Shown: piece after piece, positions 41,698-49,530 of the stretch
Layout of the letters: each line of letters begins with the position of its first letter
Numbering within the stretch: the first letter of the stretch is position 1
Assembly: GCA_017397845.1 (NCBI GenBank)
Contig: JAFQHU010000006.1
Span: 41,284 to 105,283, forward strand
DNA from: Clostridia bacterium
GTDB lineage: Bacteria > Bacillota > Clostridia > Oscillospirales > Acutalibacteraceae
Direction: 5' to 3'
Length of the DNA stretch: 64,000 nt
Position numbers and translations under genes: made by a program
The notes under the pieces: model-generated
Told to the model about the DNA's origin: nothing
Databases searched by the model: none
The model's input: only the letters and a program-made list of their open reading frames with translations

Positions 41698-43242
41698 ATG
41701 ATAAAAAACAGAACCGTCTTTATTCAGAAAACAATCTATTATGTGCTTCTTTTCCTTTTCGTTCTCAGTACTGTTGCCGGTTGGTTCGGAATTGATGCAT
41801 CCACAGTTAATGTACGTATGGAAATTCTTGACCGTCAGCAGGAAATCACAGGTTGGGGTACATCAGCAGCCTGGTGGGCACAGATGGTGGAAAATGAAAA
41901 AACTGCCGATGAATATGCCAAGCTTCTCTATTCTGAGGAAGGTCTCGGATTGAATGTTTACCGTTATAATGTCGGTGCGGGAGAAGCAGAAAATCCCGCC
42001 AACCGTGTCTGGGAAATCTCCAGAAAGACGGAAAGCTTCCTTATTCCTGAGATTTATGCAGAAACAGGCAAGCTCGAATATGATTTCACAAAGGACGCAA
42101 ATGCACAGCAGATGCTCTTTAAGAGCATTGATTACGGTTGTATTGATACTGTAGTACTTTTTGCAAATTCTCCTCATTATCTTATGACTGTTTCGGGTCA
42201 GGCGTCGGGAGGTCTTCAGCCTGCACAGAGCAATCTTAAAAAAGAATGCTATGAGGATTTTGCCGACTATATGCTTGATATTGCCGAATACTTTATTTCA
42301 AAGGGTGTTCCTGTTAAGTACATAAGCCCCATAAATGAACCTCAGTGGGATTGGGGCGGAGAATGGGTAGGACAGGAAGGCTGTCACTATGAAATTGACG
42401 AGGTTATTGAGGTAGCCCGTGTATTTGCCCGCAAGATAAAAGAAAGAGGCATCGATGTTCAGCTTTCCATGGCTGAAAGCGGACAGGTGGGAGATCATGC
42501 CATGGATTGTATGGAGCTCCTTTATGCTGATGAGGAAATAGCTTCCGTTATGGGAACTTATGCTTATCACAGCTATTGGACTGATGATAACTTTGCACTC
42601 AAATATGCATTCGGTAATTATATTAAAGCAAAATATCCTTGTGTTGAAGTGGAAATGAGCGAATGGTGCGAGCTTCCTAACCAGCATAAAGCTGATGATG
42701 TGGATGCGGCTCTTATCATGGCCAGAACAATCTGTGAGGATATCACTCTCACAGGTGTAAATTCGTGGTCGAGCTGGGTGGCTGTAAACGAAGGCGGTCT
42801 CAATGCGGACTCGATGCTTTACGTTGACAGGGATTATGATAATTTCGGCATAGGTAAACGTTATTATGCCATGGCTCACTATACCAAATTTGTCCCCATC
42901 GGCTCAAAGGTTATTGACACAGATATAAGTGTTGCTGACATCAAAATGGAAAAAGCATGGTGGACACAGTGGATAGACGGCAAAGAATATCCCGTATATA
43001 ATGTTCTGAAAAATGACTTTTATGTTTCAGGTTACATTACTCCCGAAGGAGATTATGTTGCCGTTATTGTAAATGAAGCAGATGAGGGCAGAAAAGTAAG
43101 GTTTGATAAATTCTGGAATAAGGCTGAAATTTATACGACGGATGCCGAAAGAAATCTTGAACTTACATCGGAAAAGGGTATCGGCTTTAAAAATATCGAA
43201 ATCGGTCCCAAAAGTATTACAACTGTTGTTTTCACCAAATAA
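41698..43242 (+). CDS. GH30-family glycoside hydrolase (endo-beta-1,6-galactanase-like)
   Basis: 514 aa. A hydrophobic N-terminal segment (about 10-33) exports or anchors the enzyme. The catalytic barrel follows: GWGTSAAWWAQ near 52-62, VYRYNVGAG (88-95), NSPHYLMTVSG, acid/base E214 in YISPINEPQWDW and nucleophile E322 in EMSEWCEL. A C-terminal beta domain (about 430-514) completes the GH30 layout. GWGTSLAWWA-type starts are found in fungal and bacterial beta-1,6-galactanases, hence the tentative specificity. It likely attacks arabinogalactan-type side chains. Own promoter and terminator. Confidence 0.87.
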   Translation: MIKNRTVFIQKTIYYVLLFLFVLSTVAGWFGIDASTVNVRMEILDRQQEITGWGTSAAWWAQMVENEKTADEYAKLLYSEEGLGLNVYRYNVGAGEAENPANRVWEISRKTESFLIPEIYAETGKLEYDFTKDANAQQMLFKSIDYGCIDTVVLFANSPHYLMTVSGQASGGLQPAQSNLKKECYEDFADYMLDIAEYFISKGVPVKYISPINEPQWDWGGEWVGQEGCHYEIDEVIEVARVFARKIKERGIDVQLSMAESGQVGDHAMDCMELLYADEEIASVMGTYAYHSYWTDDNFALKYAFGNYIKAKYPCVEVEMSEWCELPNQHKADDVDAALIMARTICEDITLTGVNSWSSWVAVNEGGLNADSMLYVDRDYDNFGIGKRYYAMAHYTKFVPIGSKVIDTDISVADIKMEKAWWTQWIDGKEYPVYNVLKNDFYVSGYITPEGDYVAVIVNEADEGRKVRFDKFWNKAEIYTTDAERNLELTSEKGIGFKNIEIGPKSITTVVFTK

Positions 43243-43254
43243 TCAAATATTTGT

Positions 43255-43293
43255 GGAGCTGTAAAAACGGTGAGTTTTTTACAGCTCCTTTTT
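43255..43293 (+). terminator. Strong intrinsic terminator after GH30
   Basis: GGAGCTGTAAAAA pairs with TTTTTTACAGCTCC, then TTTTTC. Confidence 0.9.
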
Positions 43294-43311
43294 CGTTCTC
43301 TTAATTTACAT

Positions 43312-43340
43312 TTGACTTTATATGCATTATTATATATAAT
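43312..43340 (+). promoter_or_regulatory. Promoter of the 43373-45547 genes
   Basis: TTGACT (43312-43317), 17-nt spacer, TATAAT (43335-43340). Confidence 0.7.
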
Positions 43341-43372
43341 AACTTTAATATCGGATTGTTAAGGTGATATGT

Positions 43373-44542
43373 TTGAAAAAACTGAAATTGCTTTGTTGTT
43401 TTCTTTCCGTTTTACTTGTTTTCCTTACCGGAATACTTGTCTGTCTTATAGTAAACAGAGAGAGTGACGGAGCTGATATTTTTAAGTATTACGAAAAAGG
43501 CACGTACAGAGAGTATGCGTTAAATGAGACTTATATTAATTTTACAGGCAGAAGCGCCGTCATAAACGATGAAATAATTCTTTCTGCATCGGGAAGCGGT
43601 GCGGAGTTTGTATGTAAAGGTGATTATGCAGAAATAACGCTTAGTCCTGAAAATGAAAATGTTTTATCTTCTCATTTGCCCAGAGTGGCTATATTCGCAG
43701 ACGGTAATCTTGTGGCGGATGAATGTATTTCTTATGAGAAGACTTACCGTATTAATACAAAATACAGCGGAACGGTTATCAGCATTATAAAGCTTTCCGA
43801 AGCTATGTATTCTTCGTTAAAAGTGACAAAAATCGCCTCTTACGGCGTGAAAGATATCGAGCCGACACAAGAAAAAGATTTTAAAATAGAATTTATCGGT
43901 GATTCCGTCACCTGCGGATACGGCACAGATGCCGGTGAGTACGGCAGCTTTTCCACTGCTACCGAAAATTTTATGAAAAGCTATGCTTATCTTACTGCCG
44001 AAAAGCTCGGAGCAGATTACAGCGCAGTATGCTATTCCGGTTACGGGGTTCTTACGGGATATACTGAAAACGGCGTAAAAAATAATCACATAGTTATGAA
44101 CGAGTACGGCAAAGCGTGTCATATTACGGCACAGGAGGATCCTGTCTGGGATTTTACTAAGGGAAAAAATGATATAGTAATTATTAATCTCGGCACAAAT
44201 GATGCATCTTACTGCGGAAACAGCTCTTTCGGTAAACAGCAGTTTACCGACGCTTACGTCAATATGCTTACAGTCGTAAGAGAAAAAAATCCCGAATCAT
44301 TTATTCTTTGTATACTCGGAGATATGAATAATTCTCTTTTTCCGTCGATAGAAAAAGCTGTATCACATTATACCGTGCAGCATTCTGACAGCCGTGTATT
44401 GTCTTTTTCCGTTGATTTCAAAATGGGAGAAAACGATATAGTTATCGACGGCCATCCGGGTCCGATATCAAACGCTCACGCTGCTGATATACTTGCAGAA
44501 AAAATCAATTCACTTATTAAATTCGGATTTATAGAAAGGTAG
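43373..44542 (+). CDS. SGNH/GDSL esterase, CE2 (acetylxylan esterase) type
   Basis: 389 aa. N-terminal signal or anchor (about 3-26), then a beta-sandwich (about 45-155, INFTGRSAVINDEIILSASG) and an SGNH hydrolase domain. The SGNH domain has nucleophile Ser in FIGDSVTCGYG, block III GTNDASYCG, and Asp/His in DGHPGP near the end. A jelly roll before SGNH is the CE2 architecture, suggesting deacetylation of plant polysaccharides. The start is TTG at 43373 after AAGGTGAT; the nearby ATG at 43369 is out of frame. Confidence 0.83.
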   Translation: MKKLKLLCCFLSVLLVFLTGILVCLIVNRESDGADIFKYYEKGTYREYALNETYINFTGRSAVINDEIILSASGSGAEFVCKGDYAEITLSPENENVLSSHLPRVAIFADGNLVADECISYEKTYRINTKYSGTVISIIKLSEAMYSSLKVTKIASYGVKDIEPTQEKDFKIEFIGDSVTCGYGTDAGEYGSFSTATENFMKSYAYLTAEKLGADYSAVCYSGYGVLTGYTENGVKNNHIVMNEYGKACHITAQEDPVWDFTKGKNDIVIINLGTNDASYCGNSSFGKQQFTDAYVNMLTVVREKNPESFILCILGDMNNSLFPSIEKAVSHYTVQHSDSRVLSFSVDFKMGENDIVIDGHPGPISNAHAADILAEKINSLIKFGFIER

Positions 44543-44551
44543 TGCTGATAT

Positions 44552-45547
44552 TTGAAAGAAATATTTCTTTTTTCCTTTAATGCGGTAATGCCTATTCTCA
44601 TACTCATTCTGGTAGGTTATTTTCTCAGAGAAATACATTTTGCCGATGATGCATTTTTCAAAAAGGCAAACACGATGGTATTTAAGGTGTTTTTGCCTGT
44701 TCTTCTTTTTAACAATGTTTACTCAATTGAAAATTTATCATATATCAGATGGGATGCGCTGATTTTCTGCGTAATAGCCGTTCTTATAATCTGTCTTGTG
44801 GCCTATCTTACTTCGGGATTTTTTGTGCGGCACAGAAAGCAGAAGGGTGTTCTTACCCAATGTGCTTTCCGGTCAAATTATGCAATTATCGGTATCCCTT
44901 TGGCCGAAAGCCTCGGCGGTGCTCCGGCAGTAGCTTTCGCTTCGGTGCTTTCGGCTGTGGCCATTCCTTTGTTTAATGTTTTGGCTGTAATTATTCTTTC
45001 TCATTATGCTGATGATGAAAAAGATTCTTCCGTTAAAAATACTCTGAAAAAAACAGCAAAAAATCCGCTGATTATCGGTGTTCTGACCGGTGTGGCTGTT
45101 GTATTTTTAAGAAATGTTTTACCTTTTGATTTTACAATAAAAGAGAATTTACCATTTATTTATACTGCGATAAATAATATGAGTAAGATTGCTTCGCCGT
45201 TGGCTTTGATTGTTTTGGGTGCAAGATTTGACATTTCGAAAGTATCTTTTTTATTTAAACAGATACTTTGGGGTACTTTGTTTAAAACAGTCATAACACC
45301 TGTAATCGTTCTTACGGCGGCTGTCCTTTTATCGGAGTATACGGGTATTATAAATCTGACTGCAGTGGAATATCCTGCTTTTATATCTCTTTTTGCTTCA
45401 CCTGTTGCCGTTTCGAGTGCGGTAATGGTCGGTGAAATCGGGGGAGATGAACAGTTGGCGGGCCAGTTGGTTGTGTGGACGAGTATACTGTCCATGTTTA
45501 CTATGTTTCTGATAATTTTTGTAATGAGAGCATTAATGCTTATATAA
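44552..45547 (+). CDS. AEC-family transporter (auxin efflux carrier type)
   Basis: 331 aa with about ten hydrophobic helices in the AEC arrangement: LFSFNAVMPILILILVGYFLRE at the start, FKVFLPVLLFNNV, QCAFRSNYAIIGIPLAESLGG, LIIGVLTGVAVVFLRNVLPF and SPVAVSSAVMVGEIGGDEQLAG. Members export or exchange organic acids such as malate; the substrate here is unknown. It starts at TTG 44552, 10 nt after the esterase stop, with AAAGGTAG upstream, and is co-transcribed with the esterase. Confidence 0.9.
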   Translation: MKEIFLFSFNAVMPILILILVGYFLREIHFADDAFFKKANTMVFKVFLPVLLFNNVYSIENLSYIRWDALIFCVIAVLIICLVAYLTSGFFVRHRKQKGVLTQCAFRSNYAIIGIPLAESLGGAPAVAFASVLSAVAIPLFNVLAVIILSHYADDEKDSSVKNTLKKTAKNPLIIGVLTGVAVVFLRNVLPFDFTIKENLPFIYTAINNMSKIASPLALIVLGARFDISKVSFLFKQILWGTLFKTVITPVIVLTAAVLLSEYTGIINLTAVEYPAFISLFASPVAVSSAVMVGEIGGDEQLAGQLVVWTSILSMFTMFLIIFVMRALMLI

Positions 45548-45569
45548 ATAACTGAAAAGGAGAATAAAA

Positions 45570-47291
45570 ATGGATATCAAAAAAACAGTCATCGGTGCTT
45601 CGGCCGCCGTAACGGGTGCCGCCGCAGGCATAGCTGCAAAAAAAGTTGCAGATAAAACCTTCTGTCCTATCTGCAGTGCAAAAAAACTCATAAATTCCTT
45701 CCGTCTTACCCAAACCGCAGACAATAACTACAATAACGGTGTAGCTCTAACTCCTCCTATGGGATGGTCAAGCTGGAATCTTTTCAGACACAAAATAAGC
45801 GAAAAGCTTATAAAGGAAATAGCCGATGCCATGAAAGACAGCGGTCTTGTGGATGCTGGCTATTGCTATGTAAATATTGATGACTGCTGGCAGGCTTCCG
45901 AGCGTGACAGTGAAGGAAAGCTTCAGTGTGACAAAATTACCTTCCCTAACGGTATCAAAGCACTTGCCGAATATGTGAACGAAAGAGGCATAAAGCTCGG
46001 AATTTATTCTTCTAACGGTACTCACACCTGTGAGGATTATCCCGCTTCTCTGAGAAATGAAAGAATTGATGCTGAAACCTTCGCCGAGTGGGGGATAGAG
46101 TATTTTAAATATGATTTCTGCCATAATGTACCCATCTCCTCCCTTGCTCCCCGTGTTATTGCCGTTTCGTTTGCTGAAGAAGGTGCAGGTGAACCCTTTG
46201 CTTTTTTCACATCAGCAGAAATGAAGCTCAAAGGACTTGCACGCATAGTTCCCGATGAAGCAATAGATGTCGGTAGCTATGTTGACGGACTTGATGCGAA
46301 AAACGGAAGCTTTACCGTAGATGTTGAAGCAGAAAAAGCCGGTGAGTACATTCTCAATATCGACATCAGAAAGGATGCCCGAAAGGAAAAATTTATTATG
46401 GCGGTGGTAAACGGAAGGGAAGAATACCATCTTTACTGCGCCAGCCGTAAAAACTTTACTCCCGAAGGTAAACTGCAAACTACAGTATATCTCGATGAAG
46501 GTATAAACACGGTCGAATTCATCAATCCCATAGCTTCCAGAATGGATAGTGCCGCTGTGCAGTACAAGCTGATGGGACGTGAGCTTAAGCGTGCTACAAA
46601 GCTTTATGCTGAAAAAAACGGAACAGAAGAAAAGCCTATTATATATTCTATTTGTGAATGGGGCTTTAACAGACCCTGGAAATGGGGTGCAGAGGCAGGT
46701 AATCTTTGGAGAACCACCGGCGACATTCAGGCAAAGTGGTTTTCAGTTATGGGTATTTATGAGTTTACGGTACGTCTTCACAAATATTCTGCACCGGGTG
46801 CCTGGAATGACCCGGATATGCTTGAGGTAGGCAACGGCGATCTTACTTATGAAGAAAACAAAGCACATTTCAGCCTTTGGTGTATGATGAATGCTCCGCT
46901 TATTTTGGGTAATGATGTCCGAAAATTTATTGTTGACGGAAAAATTGATACAGAAAGCAAAATTTATCAGATTTTGACAAATAAAACTATGATTTCCATA
47001 AATCAGGATCCCCTCGGTGTACAGTGTCAGCGAATTAAAAAAGGAACGACAGATATTCTCGTAAAGCCTCTTAAGGATTCAAAGGCGGCACTTTGCGTAT
47101 TCAATAAGGGCACTAAATCATCCTGTGCAAGGATTGATCTTAAAAAGATTGCAAATCTCGGCTTTGTAAATTTACCTCAGAAGGATGGCTACAAGGTAAC
47201 CGATGTTTGGGATGAAAAATTTACAGAGGATACACGTATTATTAATACCGTTACAGAGAGCCACGGTGTTAAGGTGTTCATTATCGAATAA
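45570..47291 (+). CDS. GH27 alpha-galactosidase with an inserted beta domain
   Basis: 573 aa. GH27 barrel: PPMGWSSWNLF (62-72), NIDDCWQA (102-109), GIYSSNGTHTCEDYPAS, nucleophile D182 in YFKYDFCH, ICEWGFNRPWKWG (361-373), and the acid/base Asp in WNDPDMLEVGNG (412-423). Between D182 and CEWG, where other members need only a few tens of residues, there are about 150 extra (roughly 190-345). These look like a beta-sandwich carbohydrate-binding module (AGEYILNIDI, GINTVEFINP). The N-terminus has a weak hydrophobic stretch and CPIC instead of a clear signal peptide. GGAG precedes the ATG. A terminator follows. Confidence 0.88.
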   Translation: MDIKKTVIGASAAVTGAAAGIAAKKVADKTFCPICSAKKLINSFRLTQTADNNYNNGVALTPPMGWSSWNLFRHKISEKLIKEIADAMKDSGLVDAGYCYVNIDDCWQASERDSEGKLQCDKITFPNGIKALAEYVNERGIKLGIYSSNGTHTCEDYPASLRNERIDAETFAEWGIEYFKYDFCHNVPISSLAPRVIAVSFAEEGAGEPFAFFTSAEMKLKGLARIVPDEAIDVGSYVDGLDAKNGSFTVDVEAEKAGEYILNIDIRKDARKEKFIMAVVNGREEYHLYCASRKNFTPEGKLQTTVYLDEGINTVEFINPIASRMDSAAVQYKLMGRELKRATKLYAEKNGTEEKPIIYSICEWGFNRPWKWGAEAGNLWRTTGDIQAKWFSVMGIYEFTVRLHKYSAPGAWNDPDMLEVGNGDLTYEENKAHFSLWCMMNAPLILGNDVRKFIVDGKIDTESKIYQILTNKTMISINQDPLGVQCQRIKKGTTDILVKPLKDSKAALCVFNKGTKSSCARIDLKKIANLGFVNLPQKDGYKVTDVWDEKFTEDTRIINTVTESHGVKVFIIE

Positions 47292-47297
47292 AAATTT

Positions 47298-47334
47298 CAG
47301 CAGTACCGATTGTTTTGGTACTGCTGATTTTTAT
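47298..47334 (+). terminator. Intrinsic terminator after GH27
   Basis: CAGCAGTACC (47298-47307) pairs with GGTACTGCTG (47317-47326), then ATTTTTATT. Confidence 0.85.
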
Positions 47335-48656
47335 TGTTTATTTTGAAGGCAAAAGGCGATAAGCTCTTTTTTTTCATTTTTTACTTTTTCTTCTATAACA
47401 GCTTCAAGCACTGAGGCAAGAGCGGATCCGATTTCTTTGCCGCAAAAGCCTTTTTTTAAAAGGTCATTTCCGTTTATCTTTAAATCCTTTAATGAAAAGC
47501 ACTCTTGGCTTTTGAGTATTTGCGTGGCGATTTTCTCCAAAGCATCAAAATGCTTTTCTCTGTCGTGAAATTCAGGCGCAAGACCTTTTGTATCTGCCCG
47601 TTGAAGCTTTATAAGATCAAAGAAAAGCTCCTCACCCATACTGCGCAAACGTTTTTTTATTATTCTTTCGTTTTCTTCGATAGGGGTGTCGTGCACCTTT
47701 ATCAATTTAACTATCTTTTCCCTTGTTTTAGTGTCACTTTTGAGTCTCAGCATAGCATTTTCAGCTTTTTTTGCACTGATTGACGGGTGTGAGTAAAAAT
47801 GTCCCGTACCTTTTTCATCGAGTGAAAAGCAGTCAACCTTGCCGCAATCGTGAAACAGTGCCGCAAATCTTAAATATGGAACAGGCGGTATACTTTCGGT
47901 AACGACAGCTGTATGCTCAAGAATGTCATATACATGGTGAAAGTTATGTTGGTCAAAGCCTTTCATTTCTTTTATTTCGGGCAGAACCACCTCAAGTATA
48001 TCACTGTAATTTACGAGGACACTTTTTACATTTTTACCGCAAAGAAGCTTTGAAATCTCAGAGAAGATTCTTTCTTTTGAAACAATATCGAGCAAATTTT
48101 TGCATTCTCTCATAGCTTCAGCGGTATTTCTTTCTATTTCAAATCCGAGAACGGAAGCGAAACGCAAGCCTCTTAAAATCCGCAGTGAATCCTCGCGAAA
48201 TCTCTCGCCGGGATTTCCCACACAGCGGATAATTCTCATCTCAATATCCTTTTTTCCGCCATAAGGGTCAACGAAGCCTTTTTCGGGACAGTAAGCTATA
48301 CTGTTAACGGTGAAATCTCTTCTTTTCAAATCTTCCTGCAAATTTCGTGTAAAGCTCACTTCGTCCGGATGTCTTCCGTCTGAATATCCTTTTTCTACGC
48401 GGTATGTGGTTATTTCTAAGGGATTGCTGTTTATCAATACGGTTACCGTACCGTGCTTTATGCCTGTATCTACCGTGCGGAATGACGAAAAGACTTTTTT
48501 AATTTCTTCCGGGATGGCGGAGGTGGTAATATCTGTATCATGACTTCTCATACCCATAATCATATCTCTGATGCATCCGCCTACAGCATAGGCCTCGAAG
48601 CCGTTTGTTCTGAGAAGATTTATAGCAAGTTCAGCATCTTTTGAAAGTAATTTCAT
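47331..48656 (-). CDS. cca: CCA tRNA nucleotidyltransferase with HD domain
   Basis: Adds or repairs the 3' CCA of tRNAs. The 441-aa class II enzyme has AVGGCIRDMIMG (25-36), the metal-binding SHDTDI (D-x-D), RRDFTVNSIAY, and RFREDSLRILRGLRFASVLGF. An HD phosphohydrolase domain follows (AALFHDCGK; SHPSISAKKAENAMLRLK). HD-fused Cca is common in Clostridia. The tRNA-Leu here already encodes its CCA, so this enzyme serves other tRNAs and repair. Confidence 0.94.
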   Translation of the reverse strand: MKLLSKDAELAINLLRTNGFEAYAVGGCIRDMIMGMRSHDTDITTSAIPEEIKKVFSSFRTVDTGIKHGTVTVLINSNPLEITTYRVEKGYSDGRHPDEVSFTRNLQEDLKRRDFTVNSIAYCPEKGFVDPYGGKKDIEMRIIRCVGNPGERFREDSLRILRGLRFASVLGFEIERNTAEAMRECKNLLDIVSKERIFSEISKLLCGKNVKSVLVNYSDILEVVLPEIKEMKGFDQHNFHHVYDILEHTAVVTESIPPVPYLRFAALFHDCGKVDCFSLDEKGTGHFYSHPSISAKKAENAMLRLKSDTKTREKIVKLIKVHDTPIEENERIIKKRLRSMGEELFFDLIKLQRADTKGLAPEFHDREKHFDALEKIATQILKSQECFSLKDLKINGNDLLKKGFCGKEIGSALASVLEAVIEEKVKNEKKELIAFCLQNKQ

Positions 48657-48729
48657 CGGATATTCACGCTCCTTTCACACTTGCAATTTATTATATTATA
48701 CAATAAGTGAAATTAATTTTTCAATACAG

Positions 48730-48759
48730 TTGCAATTATACCTCGTTTTATGTTAAAAT
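48730..48759 (+). promoter_or_regulatory. Promoter of the DivIVA-like gene
   Basis: TTGCAA (48730-48735), 18-nt spacer, TAAAAT (48754-48759). Confidence 0.5.
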
Positions 48760-48796
48760 TATTCTGTAAAATTTTGTTTAAAGGCAGTGAAAGATT

Positions 48797-49486
48797 ATGG
48801 AAAATAATTTTATGAAACTCAGAAAATCTACCTTCGGAGGTTTTAATAAGCAGGATGTAATTGCTTATATCGAAAAAGTTAAAAATGATGCTTACGAGGA
48901 GAAAAACCGTCTTCAGAAGCAGGTGAAGGATTTAACCGATAAAATATCCGAGCTCGAAGCACAGGTATCGGTGTTTGATGAAGAAAAGGATAAGCTTGTA
49001 AAGCGTATAGGTGAGCTTTCCGTAAGCAGTGAGGGTAAAAATGAAACTGTCGAGGAAATCAATGAAGCGACAAATCATCTGAAAAATGTTGCTGATGAGC
49101 TTTGTCAAAGTCTCCGTGATTTTATGCAGCGCATTTCTGAAAATTGCTGCACGGTAGTTATTGAGGACGGCGAAAGCGAACCTGAAGAAGAGTTTGACGG
49201 TGAAAAATTTATAGCAGAATTAGAGGCGGAAATCTATGCTAAATTGGGTGTAGAGGAGTCTGATAAGGAAAAAGAGAGCAGTGAAGAGTATGTAGATGCA
49301 GAAGTTACTGCTCAGGAAACTTTATTTGAGGAAGAAAAGGATATTAACCAGGAAAAAGTTTCTTCCATTCTTTCATCTGTAAGTGCTTTCAGCTTCGGCG
49401 AAGAAGTAAAGACAGAAAAAGAAGAAAGCATTGAAAATGACAGTACCGTTACGGATATTTTAGATTCTCTTTCTTTTCTTAAATAA
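48797..49486 (+). CDS. DivIVA-domain protein
   Basis: 229 aa. The N-terminal 60 residues match the DivIVA lipid-binding start and first coiled coil (FMKLRKSTFGGFNKQDVIAYI, with the family's F-G-G-F-N-x-x-D-V core). A coiled coil continues to about 105, then a very acidic, Glu/Ser-rich tail (130-229). DivIVA proteins mark curved or septal membrane and organise division or wall growth. It sits 44 nt upstream of a large wall hydrolase in the same direction, suggesting a shared role in cell-wall remodelling. Confidence 0.85.
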   Translation: MENNFMKLRKSTFGGFNKQDVIAYIEKVKNDAYEEKNRLQKQVKDLTDKISELEAQVSVFDEEKDKLVKRIGELSVSSEGKNETVEEINEATNHLKNVADELCQSLRDFMQRISENCCTVVIEDGESEPEEEFDGEKFIAELEAEIYAKLGVEESDKEKESSEEYVDAEVTAQETLFEEEKDINQEKVSSILSSVSAFSFGEEVKTEKEESIENDSTVTDILDSLSFLK

Positions 49487-49530
49487 AGCTTAAAGCATAT
49501 CTGCAATTTTAATAAAGAGGAAGTGACAGA

